NCBI GenBank assembly: GCA_022825745.1
Contig: JAJDWF010000003.1
Location: 1 to 43,468, forward strand
Direction of reading: 5' to 3'
Origin: Dehalococcoidia bacterium
GTDB lineage: Bacteria; Chloroflexota; Dehalococcoidia; Lucifugimonadales; UBA3495
DNA: 43,468 nt
Below are positions 34,805-43,263 of this stretch, piece by piece. Position 1 is the first letter of the stretch. Every line of letters starts with the position of its first letter. The notes below the pieces were generated by a model. That model did not search any database, was not told where the DNA came from, and worked only from the letters and a program-made list of their open reading frames with translations. Made by a program: the position numbers and the translations under genes.

Positions 34805-35551
34805 CTATTCCGCCAGGGATTCTCCACCGGCGACGGCCAGGGTCAGGCCCCATACCGAGGCGGCTCCCGACTCCTTCAAGGCGGCGGCGCAAGATTCCAG
34901 CGTGCTTCCCGTAGTGGCTACGTCGTCCACCAGGATCACGCTTGCGCCGCTCACGTCCAGGCCCGACAACACCCCGATGCTGCCGGACACGTTGACGGCC
35001 CGTTGGGCGGCGCTGCCGATGCCGGCCTGGGGTTCGACCGGGCGCGTGCGAAACAGCAGGTCTCTCTCGTACCGCAGCGCGCTGTGGTTGGCAACCCGGC
35101 GGGCCAGCAGTTCGGCCTGGTTGTAGCCGCGCTCCCGCAGCCGCCGGCGGTGCATCGGCACGGGAGCAACAATCTCGCCCGGCAGGGGGTTGGCGTCGAG
35201 ATAGCCCGCCAGCAGGTCGCCCAACTGCGGCGCGCCGGCCTTGATGCCGCCGTACTTCAACGCCAGTATGGCCTGGCGGATTGCCCCGGCGTACCGGTAC
35301 GGAGCGCGAACACCGTCAAACCGCCTGACTGATTCGGCGCACGTCTGACAGCGCGCGAAATCGCCGGGCGTAGCGCAGATTGCGCAGAACGGCGGCCGCA
35401 GCACGGGCAGGTCCGCCGCGCACTTGTCGCAGATGACGCTGCCCGACGCGCCGCAACCCACGCACTCGATGGGAAACAGGGCATCCAGCAGCCCGCGCCC
35501 CGCTTGCGCGGCAAGATCGCGGAACAGACCGGAACCTGGAAGCGCGGCCAT
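34805..35551 (-). CDS. ComF-family phosphoribosyltransferase-like protein
   Basis: A 248-residue ComF-type protein. The N-terminal zinc module has CVGCGASGSVICDKC and CAICATPGDFARCQTC. The C-terminal type I PRTase-like fold ends with the PRPP loop VILVDDVATTGSTL. ComF proteins support DNA uptake in competent bacteria; ComF homologues in non-competent bacteria have unclear roles. RRRLRERGYNQAELLAR is the typical family block. It lies two bases downstream of the Nudix gene on the same strand. Together with cinA, it is the second competence-associated gene here, but no uptake machinery is seen. Confidence 0.92.
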   Translation of the reverse strand: MAALPGSGLFRDLAAQAGRGLLDALFPIECVGCGASGSVICDKCAADLPVLRPPFCAICATPGDFARCQTCAESVRRFDGVRAPYRYAGAIRQAILALKYGGIKAGAPQLGDLLAGYLDANPLPGEIVAPVPMHRRRLRERGYNQAELLARRVANHSALRYERDLLFRTRPVEPQAGIGSAAQRAVNVSGSIGVLSGLDVSGASVILVDDVATTGSTLESCAAALKESGAASVWGLTLAVAGGESLAE

Positions 35552-35553
35552 GC

Positions 35554-36063
35554 TCAGGAGAGGTGGGAAGCGTTGCCGGACATATCCCGTTTGCGCCGTA
35601 TGATTTCGGCGTCTCTCGGGAAGGCCAGGGGTGGCGGTGCGCCGGGAGCGAAAAATCCGAGGTCAAGGCACTCCGGCCCGGCGATCAACTCCCCGCCGGT
35701 CTCGGTTGCCGAATAGGCGACCACCACAACAGGGTGCTGCGCCTGAGAAAACACCCCAATCAACCCGGCGGTAACCACCTCCAACCCGGTCTCTTCATAC
35801 ACCTCGCGGGCGGCGGCGTCCTCCACCAACTCGCCCCGGTCAACATAACCGCCCGGCAGGCTCCACAGGCCGTACCCCGTCGGCATCGCCCGCTGCACAA
35901 ACAGCGTGCGGCCTTCACGCTCCACCACACACGTCGCCGCCAGCTTGGGGTCGTAATACATCACCCGACCGCACTTCGGGCAAACGGGACGGGTCTGGCC
36001 CTCATCCTCGCGGAGCGTCAAACGCGTTCCACAGCTGGGGCAAAATTTATCGTTATCGGTCAT
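35554..36063 (-). CDS. Zinc-ribbon Nudix hydrolase
   Basis: A 169-residue Nudix protein. An N-terminal zinc ribbon has two CxxC pairs (FCPSCGTRL and VCPKCGRVMYYDP), followed by the Nudix fold with the full box GGYVDRGELVEDAAAREVYE plus ETGLEV. The layout resembles NudC-like pyrophosphatases and ADP-ribose/NADH hydrolases, but it is shorter than NudC. The start at 36063 overlaps the ribokinase stop (ATGA), so I did not use the longer open frame upstream. Substrate is unknown. Confidence 0.9.
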   Translation of the reverse strand: MTDNDKFCPSCGTRLTLREDEGQTRPVCPKCGRVMYYDPKLAATCVVEREGRTLFVQRAMPTGYGLWSLPGGYVDRGELVEDAAAREVYEETGLEVVTAGLIGVFSQAQHPVVVVAYSATETGGELIAGPECLDLGFFAPGAPPPLAFPRDAEIIRRKRDMSGNASHLS

Positions 36064-37001
36064 ATCCTCGCTGCCGTCATTATCTCCGCCACCGCATCCC
36101 TCCCCGGCATCGAATCCTGCGCCCCCACCTGGGTCACCGCCAGTGCGCCGGCGGCGCACCCCCAGCGAACCGCCTCCGGCAGCGCGCATCCCTCCGACAA
36201 GGCAACCGCCATCGCGCCGTTGAACGCATCGCCGGCGGCCACCGTGTCCACGGCGGTCACGGGGAACGGCGGGACGTGTCCGCTGTTATTCCCATCCGAC
36301 CAGTACGCGCCCAGCGCTCCCAACTTGATGACCGCCGCGCCTACACCGCGATTCAGCAGTTCACTCGCCGCAGCCGCTGCTGCGTCAAGGTCGGCAACGG
36401 GATGCCCTACCAGCGCCTCCGCCTCGGTTTCGTTGGGCGTGATGACTGAGACGTGCCGGTAAAACTCCGCCGGCACCGGCCGCACCGGGCCAGGATCCAG
36501 AATCACGGAAACGTCCCGCGATGCTGCCAGCGCAGCCACCCGCAGGGACAAATCCACCGAAACCTCCAGTTGCAACAGTAAGGCGGACGCTTCGGGCAGC
36601 AGGCCGGCGATGGCGTCAAATTCCGTCTCCCCGCAGGTGTCGTTGGCACCCAGCACCTGGACGATGCGGTTCTGTCCGCCCTCGCCGACGCTGATGACCG
36701 CGATGCCGGAACTGACGCCTTCGCTGACGCCCACCGCGCCGGTTTCGACTCCGGCGGACTGCAACAGTTCAACCAATTGCGGGCCAAACATATCGTCGCC
36801 AACTCGTCCCACCATCGCAGAGCGGACGCCCATGCGCGCCAAGGCCACCGCCTGGTTGGCGCCCTTCCCGCCGGCGTAGGTTACGAAGCGGTCGCCGACG
36901 ACGGTTTCGCCGTCGGCCGGCAGGCGGTCGGCAAAGGTGACCAGGTCCATGTTGATGCCGCCCAAGGACAGGATCAGTGGCCGGCTGCGGTCGGTTGCCA
37001 T
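36060..37001 (-). CDS. rbsK: Ribokinase (PfkB family)
   Basis: Phosphorylates ribose, or a related sugar, with ATP. The 313-residue length is normal. The substrate-binding block is GGINMDLVTFADRLPADGE plus YAGGKGANQAVALARMG. The catalytic motif VDTVAAGDAFNGAMAVALSE contains the GAGD-like D (AAGD). The internal VILDPGPVRPVP and ITPNETEAEALVG are classical for ribokinase. It leads the operon ribokinase, Nudix, comF. No ribose transporter is nearby, so it may salvage ribose from nucleosides. Confidence 0.92.
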   Translation of the reverse strand: MATDRSRPLILSLGGINMDLVTFADRLPADGETVVGDRFVTYAGGKGANQAVALARMGVRSAMVGRVGDDMFGPQLVELLQSAGVETGAVGVSEGVSSGIAVISVGEGGQNRIVQVLGANDTCGETEFDAIAGLLPEASALLLQLEVSVDLSLRVAALAASRDVSVILDPGPVRPVPAEFYRHVSVITPNETEAEALVGHPVADLDAAAAAASELLNRGVGAAVIKLGALGAYWSDGNNSGHVPPFPVTAVDTVAAGDAFNGAMAVALSEGCALPEAVRWGCAAGALAVTQVGAQDSMPGRDAVAEIMTAARI

Positions 37002-37083
37002 GGAGTGAGACAGTCTACATACCGAAAATTCGCGCTCACGCTATCACCTGGAAATGCGCCCGTCAACGGACGCGGGACCCCCA

Positions 37084-37092
37084 TGCTATAAT
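37084..37092 (+). promoter_or_regulatory. Extended -10 promoter for the CoA-transferase gene
   Basis: TGCTATAAT, a perfect extended -10, 33 bases before the ATG. The -35 region (37064-37069) is weak, as expected with an extended -10. Confidence 0.6.
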
Positions 37093-37124
37093 CCCGCAAA
37101 CTACGAAAAAGCGAGGACCCGACG

Positions 37125-38348
37125 ATGCCTCAGCCTCTGGAAAACATCAAGGTCGTTGACCTCACCCGCACCCTCGCCGGCCCCTTTTGCACTCAGAACC
37201 TGGCCGACATGGGCGCCGACGTCATCAAGATTGAAGAACCCAACGACGGCGACGAGACCCGCAAGTGGCCGCCCATCTGGAACGGCGAAAGCACACAGTT
37301 CCTTTCGTTCAACCGCAACAAGCGCAGCCTGTCGGTCAACCTGAAATCCGAGGAAGGGCTGAAGATCGTCAAGACGCTGGCCAAAGACGCCGACGTGATG
37401 ATCGAGAGTTTCCGCGCCGGCACGTTGGCGCGCATGGGCCTCGGGTACGAAGACATCAAGGCCATCAACCCCGACATTGTGTACTGCACCATCTCCGGTT
37501 ACGGGCGCACCGGCCCCATGGCCAGCAAGCCCGGCTACGACCTGATTATCCAGGCCTACAGCGGCCTGATGCACCTGACCGGCGAACCCGACGGCGCGCC
37601 GCAGCGGGTCGGGTTCTCGCTGGTGGACCTGTTCACCGGGATGCTGGCCTACGGCTCCATCGTGACCGCCCTGTATCACCGGGACAAGACCGGCGAGGGC
37701 CAGTTAATTGACACGGCGCTGCTGGACGGGCAGGTCGCCGCCATGAGCTACCACGCCACCGGCTACATCGGCACTGGCATTGAACCGCACCGCTTGGGTT
37801 CCGGGCATCCCAGCCTGGTGCCGTACCAGAGTTTCCAGGCGTCGGACGGCTTTTTCATCCTGGGCGTGGCCAACCCCAACCTGTGGGAGCGGTTCTGCAA
37901 CGCCATCGGGCATCCCGACCTCAAGGACGACCCCAAGTTCGCCACCAACCCCGATCGGGTGGCGCACCGGGCCGAAATGATCGACCTGCTGAACAGCATC
38001 TTCGCCAACAACACCGTCGCCCACTGGGTCAAGGTGATCGACGAGGCCGGCGTTCCCGTTGGGCCCATCAACAAGACATCGGACGTGGTGGCGGACGAGC
38101 AGGTCAAGGCCCGGGAGATGTTCCTGGAGATCAACCACCCCAAGGTGCCGGACCTCCGGGTGCCCAACTCCCCGATCAAGCTGCGGGGAACCCCGGCCGA
38201 ACTGCGGATGGCTCCGCCGGCGCTGGGAGAGCACAATGAGGAAGTGCTGGCCGAATTGGGCTACGACGCCGAAGCGTTCGCCAAGCTGCTGGAATCGGGA
38301 GCCGTCGGAGAGCCGGGCAAGGAAATCAGCGGAGTCGGGGCGCACTGA
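37125..38348 (+). CDS. CaiB/BaiF family (class III) CoA-transferase
   Basis: Moves CoA between carboxylic acids by a mixed-anhydride mechanism. A 407-residue protein. Family blocks: VVDLTRTLAGPFCTQNLADM, GADVIKIEEP, NRNKRSLSVNLKSEEG, then SGYGRTGPMASKPGYD. The likely nucleophile is D168 in FSLVDLFTGM, matching D169 of formyl-CoA transferase. The substrate is unknown; many such genes in these genomes act in degradation of carnitine, oxalate, or aromatic and branched acids. It is divergent from ribokinase and ends before a terminator at 38455. Confidence 0.92.
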   Translation: MPQPLENIKVVDLTRTLAGPFCTQNLADMGADVIKIEEPNDGDETRKWPPIWNGESTQFLSFNRNKRSLSVNLKSEEGLKIVKTLAKDADVMIESFRAGTLARMGLGYEDIKAINPDIVYCTISGYGRTGPMASKPGYDLIIQAYSGLMHLTGEPDGAPQRVGFSLVDLFTGMLAYGSIVTALYHRDKTGEGQLIDTALLDGQVAAMSYHATGYIGTGIEPHRLGSGHPSLVPYQSFQASDGFFILGVANPNLWERFCNAIGHPDLKDDPKFATNPDRVAHRAEMIDLLNSIFANNTVAHWVKVIDEAGVPVGPINKTSDVVADEQVKAREMFLEINHPKVPDLRVPNSPIKLRGTPAELRMAPPALGEHNEEVLAELGYDAEAFAKLLESGAVGEPGKEISGVGAH

Positions 38349-38357
38349 CGCTGCCCG

Positions 38358-38441
38358 GAGCGCACATTGCTTGGTTCGCACAAGGCGCGTTATGTTGTGT
38401 GGCTGCCTGATTTGGGCGGGTTTTTGACATAACGTGCGCTC
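38358..38441. repeat. Split inverted repeat after the CoA-transferase gene
   Basis: The right arm ACATAACGTGCGCTC (38427-38441) is matched on the left by GAGCGCAC (38358-38365) and CGTTATGT (38388-38395), with a 22-base insert between them. It lies in a gene-free 215-base gap and may be the remnant of a small mobile element or part of a terminator region. Confidence 0.5.
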
Positions 38442-38454
38442 ATTGCGAAGTTGA

Positions 38455-38477
38455 GGGGGCCGTTGAGCCGCCCTTTT
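38455..38477 (+). terminator. Terminator before the tRNA cluster
   Basis: GGGGGC (38455-38460), loop CGTTGA, GCCGCCC (38467-38473) with one bulge, then TTTT. It likely ends the CoA-transferase transcript. Confidence 0.6.
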
Positions 38478-38516
38478 CCTGACTACGGAGCATCACCCCG
38501 CCAGCGGTTTCAGCGG

Positions 38517-38545
38517 TTGCCGTATCAGGGGGGCCGGGATATAAT
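38517..38545 (+). promoter_or_regulatory. tRNA cluster promoter
   Basis: TTGCCG (38517-38522), 17 bases, TATAAT (38540-38545). Transcription should start near 38552, about 12 bases before tRNA-Val. Confidence 0.65.
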
Positions 38546-38563
38546 GATTTGTGAGTCACGCTG

Positions 38564-38639
38564 GGGCGGTTAGCTCAGCGGTTAGAGCGCCTCGTTCACA
38601 CCGAGGAGGTCGGAGGTTCAAATCCTCCATCGCCCACCA
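38564..38639 (+). tRNA. tRNA-Val (CAC)
   Basis: A 76-base cloverleaf. Acceptor GGGCGGT pairs with ATCGCCC (one G-T). The anticodon stem CCTCG/CGAGG holds loop TTCACAC, anticodon CAC. The T arm carries GGTTCAAAT. CCA is encoded at 38637-38639. Confidence 0.95.
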
Positions 38640-38682
38640 TACCCGCCGCAGCGAAAGGCTCTTTACAGCGGAAAACCACCAG

Positions 38683-38769
38683 GCCGAGGTGGCGAAACGG
38701 CAGACGCGCTGCGTTCAGGGCGCAGTGTCCATTACGGACGTGTGGGTTCAAATCCCTCCCTCGGCACCA
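38683..38769 (+). tRNA. tRNA-Leu (CAG)
   Basis: An 87-base class II tRNA. Acceptor GCCGAGG pairs with CCTCGGC. The anticodon stem CTGCG/CGCAG holds loop TTCAGGG, anticodon CAG. The long variable arm (TGTCCATTACGGACG) supports Leu. The T arm has GGTTCAAAT. CCA is encoded. Confidence 0.95.
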
Positions 38770-38784
38770 TGTATTTTCCGACGC

Positions 38785-38860
38785 GCGCTTGTAGCTCAGT
38801 GGATAGAGCGCTGCCCTGCGGAGGCAGAGGTCGTGAGTTCGAATCTCGCCAAGCGCGCCA
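38785..38860 (+). tRNA. tRNA-Arg (GCG)
   Basis: A 76-base cloverleaf. Acceptor GCGCTTG pairs perfectly with CAAGCGC. The anticodon stem CTGCC/GGCAG holds loop CTGCGGA, anticodon GCG (reads CGC). T stem GTGAG/CTCGC has one G-T. CCA is encoded. Confidence 0.92.
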
Positions 38861-38884
38861 TTTCTATGCCCATTCGACCAACAT

Positions 38885-38958
38885 GGGCGGTTAGCTCAGA
38901 TGGTTAGAGCGTCTGCTTTACACGCAGAAGGCCGGGGGTTCGAGTCCCTCACCGCCCA
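38885..38958 (+). tRNA. tRNA-Val (TAC)
   Basis: A 73-74-base tRNA. Acceptor GGGCGGT pairs with ACCGCCC. The anticodon stem TCTGC/GCAGA holds loop TTTACAC, anticodon TAC. Unlike the other three, CCA is not encoded: the sequence after the discriminator A is CTTTTTTA, which also forms a T run that can end transcription. A foreign-looking nuclease gene follows. Confidence 0.94.
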
Positions 38959-39124
38959 CTTTTTTACGAATTCGGTTCCATTGTAGTATCGTTCGCGGCT
39001 GGGCCTTAGTTTCAATCATGTCGGAGCCGACTGCGATTTCGATTGGCCTAGTCAGCGGCTGGATCACCTGGCGCGGCAAACGCCAAGGGACACCGGAGTA
39101 CAGAAGGGAGGCACGACTACACCG

Positions 39125-40219
39125 ATGGTTATTACGGATCATTTGAGTATCGAGGGCCATGAACCATCCCCGGTATGGCTAGTGAGAGCAGGTGCTCGGG
39201 GAGAAGACGAAGCGATCGCTATTGAAAATGGCCTGGCGATTATTGGTTTCACAGACATCTCAGATCTCAGCGAGGTGCCTGGCGGACAGGCCGTTAGGGA
39301 TCTAGTTGGTCGGTTGAATCCGGATGCCCCAACCAACAGAATTTCGAATTGGGCAGGCCAATTGACGAGTTTTTCGAGCGTCATACAGATTGGCGATATC
39401 GTAGCCCTCCCACTCAAGACACGTCCAGGTCTCATTGCTTTAGGACGCGTGCGAGGTCCTTACCAATACCGCGACGTAGAGGGCGCCAAGCGACACACTC
39501 GCCAAGTCGAATGGATCCGTCCAGATACACCCAGCGACGCATTTGAGCAAGACTTACTTTATTCGTTGGGTGCTTTTCTCACCGTTTGTCGCATTAGGAG
39601 AAACGGCGCCGAACAACGGATCGCAACAATCTTAGCGGGAGACCGGGACCCCGCCGCTAGCGACGCTACCGCCGGTGCAGCCGGATTGGACACCGTCGAA
39701 GGAGATACGGGGAAGGACAATCAAGCAGTTCTCGACATCTCGTATTTAGCCCGCCAGCAGATTTTCGAGCATATCCGGTCGCGCTTTCCCGGGCACCAGT
39801 TTGCACGGTTAGTGGAAGCTGTATTGAAAGCTGAAGGCTATTCCACCTTGCTTTCACCTGTGGGCCCGGATGGAGGCGTAGACATTTTGGCGGGAGGTGG
39901 ATCGCTAGGGCTCGAACATCCCAAGCTATGTGTGCAAGTCAAGGGGACAGTAGGAACGGTGGATGTAACGGTGCTTCGCAGCTTGATTGGCACCATGCAG
40001 ACATTCAAAGCTGACCAAGGGCTCCTGGTCAGTTGGGGCGGGTTCACTAGCAGTCTGGAACGCGAAGCTAGGCAAAGCTTCTTTTCGGTGCGGCTTTGGA
40101 CGGCCGGCGACCTAGTGGACGCGCTTTGCCGCAATTACGGACAACTGCCGGAAACCGTCCAGAAGGAAATCCCTCTCGAACGAGTATGGATGTTGGTCCA
40201 AGATCAAGCTGATGCGTGA
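39125..40219 (+). CDS. Mrr-like restriction endonuclease
   Basis: A 364-residue protein. The C-terminal third has the Mrr-type catalytic fold of the PD-(D/E)xK superfamily: FARLVEAVLKAEGY, then GPDGGVDILAGG, and CVQVKGTVG with the Q-x-K pair. This type cuts modified foreign DNA (type IV) in the cytoplasm. The N-terminal 190 or so residues (VWLVRAGARGEDEAIAIENG; IQIGDIVALPLKTRPGLIA) resemble the modified-base or DNA-sensing modules often joined to Mrr catalytic domains. Base composition is lower in GC and codon use differs from the neighbours. It lies just after tRNA-Val (TAC), a common site for acquired genes. The ATG at 39125 has an AGGGAGG site about 13 bases upstream, which is far. Confidence 0.82.
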   Translation: MVITDHLSIEGHEPSPVWLVRAGARGEDEAIAIENGLAIIGFTDISDLSEVPGGQAVRDLVGRLNPDAPTNRISNWAGQLTSFSSVIQIGDIVALPLKTRPGLIALGRVRGPYQYRDVEGAKRHTRQVEWIRPDTPSDAFEQDLLYSLGAFLTVCRIRRNGAEQRIATILAGDRDPAASDATAGAAGLDTVEGDTGKDNQAVLDISYLARQQIFEHIRSRFPGHQFARLVEAVLKAEGYSTLLSPVGPDGGVDILAGGGSLGLEHPKLCVQVKGTVGTVDVTVLRSLIGTMQTFKADQGLLVSWGGFTSSLEREARQSFFSVRLWTAGDLVDALCRNYGQLPETVQKEIPLERVWMLVQDQADA

Positions 40220-40456
40220 ACTTTCCGGGCGACAAGGACGTACAGGGCAACGATATCGCTCGTTCAATAGCCTATACGAGATTGGATCTCACCCGTTGAG
40301 CCCCGCTCGGGCTACTATGGCTGTCAAAGTTGCTATCGACTCTGCGATCTGTCGGCGTCCATTAACCAAATCACATGGAGTGTTTGCCAATATCTCGGGA
40401 CTCGTGCTCTCGCATCGCCCCGGGGATCCTCTCAAATGGACACAATGTAGAAAGCC
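40220..40456. other. Gene-poor gap after the nuclease
   Basis: No gene was recognised. Composition resembles the nuclease gene up to about 40440. A small hairpin, AGCCC/GGGCT around CGCTC at about 40298-40312, has no T run. Confidence 0.5.
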
Positions 40457-40768
40457 ATGATGGAGCACAAGGGCATACGGTGGGGCTACGTGTTCCTGCG
40501 CGCCCCCGGCGTTCTCACCGGCGAGGACCGGGAGAAATTGATGACCACCGCCGTTGAGATGTACCTGGCCGGCGAGGAGGAGCGGGACGTTGAGAGCGTG
40601 GGTTTCGAGGGCCGGGTGTACACCGAGCGGCGCTTCGAGATGCTGGGCGAATTCGGCGGCCAGCGTTTCGACGTGGAGTTGGAAACCGCCCAGGGCCGGG
40701 ACACGGGCACCTTCCTGGTCAACGAGCAGACTACCGGCTTCGGCGGCAGCGGATTCTCACGCTACTAA
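40457..40768 (+). CDS. Conserved-looking hypothetical protein, 103 residues
   Basis: A short protein, acidic, with no signal peptide or membrane segment (HKGIRWGYVFLRAPGVLTGE ... ERDVESVGFEGRVYTERRFE). It has GC-rich codon use typical of the chromosome, unlike the adjacent nuclease. I recognise no family. The start is uncertain, with two ATGs in a row and no clear ribosome site. It sits before the PAC2 gene with a 93-base gap. Confidence 0.55.
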   Translation: MMEHKGIRWGYVFLRAPGVLTGEDREKLMTTAVEMYLAGEEERDVESVGFEGRVYTERRFEMLGEFGGQRFDVELETAQGRDTGTFLVNEQTTGFGGSGFSRY

Positions 40769-40811
40769 CCTGTCCAGCCTTTCCGCCGCGGGGCAGCCGA
40801 TGGCGATGTGG

Positions 40812-40817
40812 TATATT
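40812..40817 (+). promoter_or_regulatory. -10 candidate for the PAC2 gene
   Basis: TATATT, about 45 bases before the PAC2 ATG. No good -35 was found. Confidence 0.3.
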
Positions 40818-40861
40818 AGCCCAAACCTCGACGTGGGAGCCGGGCAGGGAGGCGGTCCATT

Positions 40862-41815
40862 ATGCCTGAGGAACTTTTCACCTTCACCGACAAACCCGAG
40901 GCCAACTACCTGGTCGCCGGATGGCGCCGGCAGTGGTCCAACGGCGGCCGCATTTCCAGCGGACTCCCTCGCTACCTGATCGAGAAGAACGGCGGCCGGC
41001 AAGTCGGCCAGCTGACCGAACACGTTAACCGGATGTGCTACCCCTTCCAGGTTGCCGGCACCCACGACGCCTTCCGGCCGGCGGCGGCCTTCCACGAGGG
41101 TCTGCCCAGCACCTCAATGACCCGGCAGAACGCCTTTTACGAGATCGGCAGCGGCCTCCTGGTATTCCTGGGCGAAGAGCCCTGGTACCGCCTGGACATT
41201 TACTCGGAAGCGTTTTTCAGCGCGATCAAAGACCTCGGGATTCAGCAGACGGTTGCGGTGGAAGGAGTGAACGGCCCGGCGCCCCCCGACCTGGAACGTC
41301 GGATTACCTGCGTCTATTCCCGGCCGGAAATGCGGGAGCAACTGGAACGCTACGGAGTCCAGTTCTCCAGCTACGGCAGCCGGGGCCGGCAGGGGCCAAC
41401 CATCGGGATGGCTTTAGTGTCGGTCGCCCATTACGAATACCCCGAGGTGCAGATGTTCCGCATGGGCGCGATGGCTCCCATGTACCCCTTCATGACCAGC
41501 AACAACAACCAGCTTGGCATCACCCAGGACCACCGGGCCTACTACGACATCCTGCGCCGGTTGCGGTCCCTGTTCAGCATCGAGATGGACCTGTCCGAGC
41601 TGGAGCAGATGGGCAACCGGGAGTCCCAGGAGTTGCTGGACAACCTGGAGCGGTTGGGGAGCACCAACAACGAAGCCAAGCAAATCATCGACCAGGTGCG
41701 GCTGGACTACCAGTACACCCCGTTTGTGGAGCCGGTGGACCTGGACCCGGCCCTCGACCAGGCCCTGGAGAACATCCTGCGCGACATCGGCGGCCCCGAC
41801 AACGAACCCCGGTAA
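40862..41815 (+). CDS. PAC2-family protein
   Basis: A 317-residue protein that resembles the PAC2 (proteasome assembly chaperone 2-like) family, found in archaea, actinobacteria and Chloroflexota. Visible marks: LVAGWRRQWSNGGRISSGLP, FYEIGSGLLVFLGEEPWYR, then VAVEGVNGPAPPD and a C-terminal helical part with SIEMDLSELEQMGNRESQEL. The role is unknown; family members often accompany proteasome or protein-quality genes, but none is here. AGGGAGG lies before the ATG at 40862. Confidence 0.8.
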   Translation: MPEELFTFTDKPEANYLVAGWRRQWSNGGRISSGLPRYLIEKNGGRQVGQLTEHVNRMCYPFQVAGTHDAFRPAAAFHEGLPSTSMTRQNAFYEIGSGLLVFLGEEPWYRLDIYSEAFFSAIKDLGIQQTVAVEGVNGPAPPDLERRITCVYSRPEMREQLERYGVQFSSYGSRGRQGPTIGMALVSVAHYEYPEVQMFRMGAMAPMYPFMTSNNNQLGITQDHRAYYDILRRLRSLFSIEMDLSELEQMGNRESQELLDNLERLGSTNNEAKQIIDQVRLDYQYTPFVEPVDLDPALDQALENILRDIGGPDNEPR

Positions 41816-41828
41816 CGCGCAGAGCCGG

Positions 41829-43208
41829 TTACACCACCGGCCAGGGAGTGCTGAAGTCCACGCCAACGCGCTGAATCAGCGCGTTTCCTTTTTGCTGTAC
41901 GTCCGCGACGAGTTCCGGCTCGTCCACGAACAGCGGGCGGGATTGCCGGACAACCACGCGGCCGTTGACGATGACCGTATCGACGCTGCGGCCATCGGCG
42001 TTGTACACGAGGCTGTTGACCGGATTGTGCAGCGCGGCCCATTCGGAACGGCGCGTATCGAAGAGAACCAGATCGGCGGCTTTGCCAGGCTCCAGGGAAC
42101 CGATTATGTCATCCATCCCCAGGGCCGCAGCGCCGCGGATTGTGCCAAGCTCCAGGGCGGTTTCAGCAGGTATCGCGTGGACGTCGCGTCGTCCGTCCTT
42201 GTAGAGGACAGCCGCCAGGTACACGGAACGAAGGGTCTCCAAAAGGTTCGAATTGTTGCCGGCGTCGGTGCCGAGGCCTACCCGCGCGCCGTATTCCAGC
42301 AGTTCGGGAAGCAATGCGCTCTGGGTCATGCCGGCTCCGCCCTTGACTGCGGCAGTGGGACACATGGCAACCGCTGCGTCGCGTTCCGAAATCAGGCGGG
42401 CCTCGTCTTCACTTATCCCCAGGCAATGCGACAGCGTCATGCGCGGCGTGAGCGCGCCGAGCCGGTCGAGATATTCGGTGGGGCTGCAACCGTGATCATC
42501 CGCGCAGCGCTGGATCCATCGGGCGCCGTTGTTGTAATGCAGGGTCGTTCGCGTGTTGCGGGACTCCGCGATGGCGTGGGTCGCCTCCAGCAATTGCGGC
42601 GAACAGAACTCAGCCGTAAAGGGCATGGTCCATACGGATACCATCCCATCCAAAGCCCCGTTATAGCGGTCCACTGCCTCCTCGGACATGCGGATGGCCT
42701 CATCCGTGTCCAACACGGGCAGATTCAGAGGATTGGGCTGATCCTGCACGTTGCGGCCCACGATGATACGGCAGCCCGCTATCCGATAGGCATCCAGGCA
42801 AGCGTCCAGGTAGGTGGTGGTGCCCGGGTCAATGAACGTCGTGGTCCCGTACTTGAGCAGTTCGGTGATGGCCAGCAGGGAGGTGGAGTATTCTTCCTCC
42901 TCGGTCATCGCTCCCTGCAGCAGGAAGACGTTGGGGAGATACGCATTTCCCAGGTGGTCGGGGAACAGGCCCCGGACGGCATGGGCGTAGCTGATGTGCA
43001 TGTGCCCGTTAACGAACCCCGGCGTTACCACCATTCCCGCAGCGTCGATGACGGTATCGGCACTGACGTTGGCCAGTTCGTCGGCCTTGCCAACCTGGGA
43101 AATACGGCTGCCGATGATGACGATGGAGCCATCGGCGATGATGCGCCGTGACGGGTCCATGGTAACGATGTAGCGGGCGTTGTCGATTTTTGTGGTCGGT
43201 TCAGACAT
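41829..43208 (-). CDS. Amidohydrolase (MTA/SAH deaminase-like)
   Basis: A 459-residue metal-dependent amidohydrolase of the TRZ/ATZ type. The HxH motif is VTPGFVNGHMHISYAHAVRG, and further metal-binding or catalytic marks appear as LHYNN (H), SHCLGIS (H) and GTDAGNNS (D). Relatives deaminate methylthioadenosine or adenosylhomocysteine, or dechlorinate triazines; the exact substrate is not readable. The start at 43208 has GGAGTGG just upstream. It converges on the PAC2 gene with a 13-base gap, and a small GTAAC/GTTAC stem lies between. Confidence 0.88.
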   Translation of the reverse strand: MSEPTTKIDNARYIVTMDPSRRIIADGSIVIIGSRISQVGKADELANVSADTVIDAAGMVVTPGFVNGHMHISYAHAVRGLFPDHLGNAYLPNVFLLQGAMTEEEEYSTSLLAITELLKYGTTTFIDPGTTTYLDACLDAYRIAGCRIIVGRNVQDQPNPLNLPVLDTDEAIRMSEEAVDRYNGALDGMVSVWTMPFTAEFCSPQLLEATHAIAESRNTRTTLHYNNGARWIQRCADDHGCSPTEYLDRLGALTPRMTLSHCLGISEDEARLISERDAAVAMCPTAAVKGGAGMTQSALLPELLEYGARVGLGTDAGNNSNLLETLRSVYLAAVLYKDGRRDVHAIPAETALELGTIRGAAALGMDDIIGSLEPGKAADLVLFDTRRSEWAALHNPVNSLVYNADGRSVDTVIVNGRVVVRQSRPLFVDEPELVADVQQKGNALIQRVGVDFSTPWPVV

Positions 43209-43263
43209 TTCCACTCCGGACTGTGGTCTCCGGCGCATTATAGACGCTGCGACTAGCGAAAGT

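Noticed and set aside
38564..38958. tRNA-Sec among the tRNA genes
   Set aside because: The four anticodons are CAC, CAG, GCG and TAC. The one with a long variable arm is clearly Leu, with no TCA anticodon.
39018..39146. A 42-codon open frame before the nuclease gene (MSEPTAISIGLVSGWITW...)
   Set aside because: It has no ribosome site, overlaps the nuclease start, and has no recognised family. It could be a real small gene but support is too weak.
38918..39160. An open minus-strand frame with C-terminal GGEGLEPPAFCV
   Set aside because: This is the usual false translation of a tRNA 3' half (tRNA-Val), common in automatic annotation.
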